Translations under genes and position numbers: made by a program | Assembly: GCA_025765615.1 (NCBI GenBank) | Contig: JAIVFJ010000175.1 | Location: 62,001-126,000, forward strand | Source of the DNA: Zopfochytrium polystomum | Taxonomy: Eukaryota; Chytridiomycota; Chytridiomycetes; Chytridiales; Chytridiaceae | Direction: 5' to 3' | Length of the DNA: 64,000 nucleotides | Shown here: positions 60,641-64,000 of the stretch, piece by piece | Position numbering within the stretch: position 1 is the first letter of the stretch | How the letters are laid out: each line of letters begins with the position of its first letter | The notes under the pieces: generated by a model | The model's input: only the letters and a program-made list of their open reading frames with translations | Told to the model about the DNA's origin: nothing | Database searches by the model: none

Positions 60641-62445
60641 TTGTCGCTGGAGACGTGAAGCTCGATGTTCAGAACGAAGTGGTGTCGATCATGTCGATGG
60701 AAGTAGAACGTTACATCAACGCACTGAGATCGAGGGTATCGGTGATGCTAGATGATAAGGTGGCTAACTACTTGCGATTAGTGCCATACTTCCTCCCGCT
60801 AAGTAATATCATCGTAGCACAGTCACCTTACGAACGTGATATGTTGCCGATCTATGCATCAGCAATGGCGATTGATCTAGAAGCATGTAACGAATATCCT
60901 CCTTCGATTAGTGTGCTGGCTCAGTTCATATGCATGGGAAAGCAGATGGATGTGTCTCTAATCAGTCAGTTGTTATCGATGTCGTATCTGATGCTAGTGA
61001 ATGGAACATTGCTGCTGAATGTCTACACACATGCTCGACCAAGCATATCCGATAAGTTAATGTCGAAGTGCAATTTCTCCGAGTTCATTCAGTGCATACT
61101 CATATGCAATTCTCTGTTCAACTGTAAGTCGACGGTGATACACTTGTTCGGTGATGAAGCGAAGGACACACTCGACATGACTCTGCAATGTCGCGATAGA
61201 ACTGCTACTGCCGGGATGAAGATACGGCGGATATCGTACAAGCATCCAGTACTGATCAGTCGAATGTATAATTTCACGAGAGGAGCTGACAATATTAAGC
61301 CCACCGAAACGATCAGGAATCTTCAGCAGAGGATAGAACGAGAAACATCAAGCGTATTACCGACGAACCGATCATCCAGTTATGCAAAACGCCTAGTGAA
61401 CGTCCCATCCTTCTGTCTGTACTCACCAGAAGTGCTTCGGGTGATGGGTAACAACGATGTCATTGCTAAGCTGTTCATGCCTTATCATCACACCTCCATC
61501 GAAGTACTAAGCAAACAATACATTGAATTGGTACTACAAGCAAGTAAAGCTATGTCATACAATCAGCAAGGCTACAGCGGCAACCGAGGTTCGAAGTATG
61601 GACAGTCTAACATCGACCCGATAGCCACAGCTAACAGTTACAAGATGGAAGTATTACGTGAACTGCATGACGAGAATCAGCGTATAGCAGCAGAAGTCGA
61701 TGTAGCGATCAAAGCAATCACGGAGTTACGCATTGAATCTGATGATGAAGGTGCGAAGAAACTGGTCACGTTAGGCCAACTGAACATACTCATGGGAGCT
61801 CTTACAGCAGCAACTGGATTCTACTCAAACATACCCGGCCTACTCCTTGAAAGTACACCTGCTATAGCTAGTTCGGGCAATACGATTCCTCCACTTATCT
61901 CAACTGCTGATCCGCCTAGGGAGCCTGTCCTAGAGTTCTTGAGCACGAATGAGTATGATGATGTTAAGAACACACAACGTTCTCCACAACAACCAGCAGA
62001 TGCACATGCTACGGTGAAACGCAAGTTCAACAGGAAGAGCAATTTACCACAGCGAGCCAAGCCAGCCGAGTCACTTCTCAGACACGATAAACCGGCGTAT
62101 GACTCGGATGGGAGACGTACCGGGAATCGATTACTTCGCAGCCGAGCCAGTGCAAACGAGAAGAGTCAAGTTGATGCAGAGAAGTCACCACTGCCAAAAG
62201 ACAAGGTCAGCATGGATGATGATGCTGACTCACATGCACACGATTTCGGCGAGGACATGGAGCTTGGTGAATTGTACGATGATCCACCAGATGATGACTT
62301 CTATGAAGATCCAGCTCATGCAGCGATAGAAGTTAAGCCTTATGGAACGAACAATAAACGTGCGAGTGCTATCAGCGGGGTTAGCTCATTGACCCTCACG
62401 AATTTATCGATCGATGACAAGCCAACTACCGCTACTACCTGCTAG
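60637..62445 (+). CDS. Large viral protein with disordered acidic tail, probable structural protein
   Basis: The frame is open from 60637; the first ATG is at 60691 (584 residues). A folded, helix-rich N-terminal two thirds contains hydrophobic segments (SMSYLMLVNGTLLLNVYTHA). An amphipathic helix follows near 330-365, with ELHDENQRIAAEVDVAIKAI. The C-terminal 190 residues are polar and charged, with a run of acidic residues (ELYDDPPDDDFYEDPAH). No family recognised. Size, composition and position suggest a core or virion protein. Both ends look frame-disturbed: see 60323-60640 and 62414-62614. Confidence 0.55.
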   Translation: MIVAGDVKLDVQNEVVSIMSMEVERYINALRSRVSVMLDDKVANYLRLVPYFLPLSNIIVAQSPYERDMLPIYASAMAIDLEACNEYPPSISVLAQFICMGKQMDVSLISQLLSMSYLMLVNGTLLLNVYTHARPSISDKLMSKCNFSEFIQCILICNSLFNCKSTVIHLFGDEAKDTLDMTLQCRDRTATAGMKIRRISYKHPVLISRMYNFTRGADNIKPTETIRNLQQRIERETSSVLPTNRSSSYAKRLVNVPSFCLYSPEVLRVMGNNDVIAKLFMPYHHTSIEVLSKQYIELVLQASKAMSYNQQGYSGNRGSKYGQSNIDPIATANSYKMEVLRELHDENQRIAAEVDVAIKAITELRIESDDEGAKKLVTLGQLNILMGALTAATGFYSNIPGLLLESTPAIASSGNTIPPLISTADPPREPVLEFLSTNEYDDVKNTQRSPQQPADAHATVKRKFNRKSNLPQRAKPAESLLRHDKPAYDSDGRRTGNRLLRSRASANEKSQVDAEKSPLPKDKVSMDDDADSHAHDFGEDMELGELYDDPPDDDFYEDPAHAAIEVKPYGTNNKRASAISGVSSLTLTNLSIDDKPTTATTC

Positions 62446-62614
62446 GCGTACGTTCCATCGACAATCTAGCATGATCACTCCAGTATCACCGAAGCCACAA
62501 GCAGCAACTCCTGGCCCGCCTATAAGTGACGATGTATCTGAAAGCGGAGTATCTGTAGCTAGTAGTTCTAGGAGAAAGTTTACTCGTCGTAGTCATCTTT
62601 ACACTGCAGAATGA
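62414..62614 (+). CDS. Short overlapping ORF, 66 aa; possible true C-terminus of the preceding gene
   Basis: Overlaps the end of the preceding ORF by 32 nt in the +1 register and is open back to 62393. It is Ser/Pro/Arg-rich with a basic end (RRKFTRRSHLY). Its stop at 62612-62614 is 33 bp from the terminator-like palindrome, as at other viral gene ends, whereas the preceding ORF stops 200 bp away. It may be the natural tail after a frame break, or a small basic gene. Confidence 0.4.
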   Translation: MTSQLPLLPARRTFHRQSSMITPVSPKPQAATPGPPISDDVSESGVSVASSSRRKFTRRSHLYTAE

Positions 62615-62647
62615 GCCATGAACGATTTGGCATACATCGCAAGACTT

Positions 62648-62660
62648 GTTTTTAAAACTA
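62648..62660. terminator. TTTTAAAACT motif at convergent gene ends
   Basis: GTTTTTAAAACTA lies between the plus-strand stop at 62614 and a minus-strand TAG at 62658-62660. It is the third occurrence of the core found at 49970 and 54052. Confidence 0.55.
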
Positions 62661-64000
62661 CATGAGTACTACGATGCGACTGAGTATGTTATCAGTGTCT
62701 TGGTCTGGTGCTACGTAGCTTGGTATCATGTTGGAGAAGGAGTATGTGAGGTAGTCGAAGAAGTCACTTCTGGTTACGATTGGCTCTACAAACAGCTCTT
62801 TGTCACCGAATCTTGATGTGGCGATGCCGTCCCTTCACGTTGACCTTCATCGTTACTCCCTTTGTGTCAACCACTACGCCGTCAGAGTTCCATCCATCGT
62901 AGATATAGCAACAACCGACTTGCTTGATCCCGTAGCTATGCAGACGCTTAAACTGATCGACTACGTATGACAACGAGAACACGTAGCAGAATGGTATCGA
63001 ACGACTGGCTGCAAATGACAGTACCGACTTCACCTTCATGAGAACCTGAACCGGCTTACGATAACATGCGTAACGTATCCTGCCTCTATTCATCTCGATA
63101 AACAGTTCTAGTAACGACTCCTCGCTATAATCGGTAGCGTCGATCACCTTGTTGCGATCATACATTGCTTTCGTATCCAGCTTTGGATCAACGAGGAATA
63201 CACTGCAATTGAGCTCACTGAACACACCTAATGATTGCATACGTCCTGATCCTATGTCGACAATCAACTTACCAAGACTGTTGATCGATACAGCACACTC
63301 ATATAACGCCTTCCGAAGCAGGAAAGAATAGTTCGTGATATGTCGGAACAATGATCTGTCTAGATCGGGCGTAGAGTTCAATGTATCGATCACCGAGAGA
63401 TATGTTGCCTCGTTATTTGGCTTAGCTTTGTCGTAACGCACGTGATAACCTACTATGTCGAAAGCAGTAGACGATTCTTCGGTCCTAGGTTGAGTAAGCA
63501 TCACTTTACACTCGTATATGAGTCCATTATCCATGTCTGATAGTGCATCACCGACTGCCACTAGCTCATTGGACTCTGTGATGTAACACAACTTGCGATC
63601 CTCCACCTTCAGATCAACAGTTAACACATCCTTGATCCGATAGGTTAATGATGTACGCTTCTCAATCGCAATCACACCATCACATGGGTAATCACCACTC
63701 TTGCTCGCTTTCTTGCACTCATCGTAACTTGTATAGGTTTCTCTCACAATGATGTCAGGCAACTCCGTTTGCGATGCAAGCGTGTAGTAGTCTTCATCAT
63801 TGAATGGTCTGGATATCGGGAGAAATGTACCGTTAGAGCTTAGTACATCGATCAGTATCAGTGAGCCATCTGACATCAACTCAGCGCGTAGTACAGTACC
63901 GTCGCGTACATAACTCGACAATGTAGACTTCATGCGGTAACCGAGCAATGTACGCTCTGGATTCGTTCTACACAGTAACCAGCATGATCCTCCATCGATG
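62658..64000 (-). CDS. Viral mRNA capping enzyme (guanylyltransferase + cap methyltransferase), partial, with a frame break
   Basis: The minus-strand frame is open to the window edge, so the start and the guanylyltransferase lysine motif I lie outside. Visible are a motif III-like stretch (DGTVLRAELMSDGSL then ILIDVLSSNG, near 63893-63830), motif IV CDGVIAI (about 63681) and motif V VDLKV (about 63618), then a SAM-binding methyltransferase with VDIGSGR (about 63260). This two-domain order is that of poxvirus, African swine fever-type and linear-plasmid capping enzymes. One frame ends at 62803, but a +1 frame continues FGDKELFVEPIVTRSDFF to a TAG at 62658-62660, abutting the terminator palindrome. 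Therefore the gene probably extends to 62658 and is broken near 62810. Confidence 0.8.

Overview
The window reads as nuclear DNA of an early-diverging, chytrid-like fungus (inferred, not proven). Supporting this are short spliceosomal introns (36-100 nt), fungal-type HET, OrsD-like and NACHT-WD40 genes, nuclear tRNAs with introns just 3' of the anticodon, CCCTAA-type interstitial telomere sequence, and remnants of Copia, Harbinger, Helitron and LTR elements. From about 45.87 kb to the right edge the character changes completely: tightly packed, intronless genes of moderate GC on both strands, encoding a viral-type replication and transcription set. I read this as an integrated large DNA virus or virus-like element, or a chromosome-virus junction. 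|| 0-16 kb: a secreted phosphoesterase, a small Cys/His-containing gene, a HET-domain gene with one intron, a tRNA-Cys, a Copia scrap, and a large six-exon gene whose exons join in frame into a PB1-like / TIR-like / NACHT / WD40 protein of about 1669 residues. Its twelve near-identical 126-bp WD40 repeats resemble those of fungal allorecognition NLRs. || 16-26 kb: repeat-rich, gene-poor DNA with two diverged LTR copies (one a solo LTR with a perfect 5-bp target duplication), PIF/Harbinger remnants and a cluster of tRNA genes (Pro, Glu, Lys, Phe, Ala, Thr, and a Leu-like relic). || 26-45 kb: a mosaic of GC-rich gene fragments, a dispersed repeat family with a GCGTCCCACAGAG minisatellite, a broken Helitron, and a 3.8-kb AT-rich block. 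That block carries a decayed PrimPol-D5 (SF3) replication gene of giant-virus or virophage type and is bounded on each side by CCCTAA telomere-like sequence. SH3/TM and PB1/TM genes lie to its right, then an intact five-exon OrsD-like zinc-finger gene at 44.5-45.9 kb. || 45.87-64 kb: the viral block. It opens with a 46-48-bp hairpin repeat array and about 1.7 kb of non-coding DNA. Then come a membrane protein, RNA polymerase largest subunit (apparently split into two convergent genes), three unknown genes, RNA polymerase second subunit, family-B DNA polymerase, an SF3 helicase, two or three probable structural genes, and an mRNA capping enzyme running off the right edge. Perfect AT palindromes recur in a consistent way: GTAA-(A/G)AT(C/T)-TTAC in divergent gaps (candidate promoters) and AGTTTTAAAACT at convergent gene ends (candidate terminators). 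Together these genes could replicate, transcribe and cap a cytoplasmic DNA genome independently of the host. Several reading-frame breaks in the last genes suggest early decay, assembly errors or recoding.
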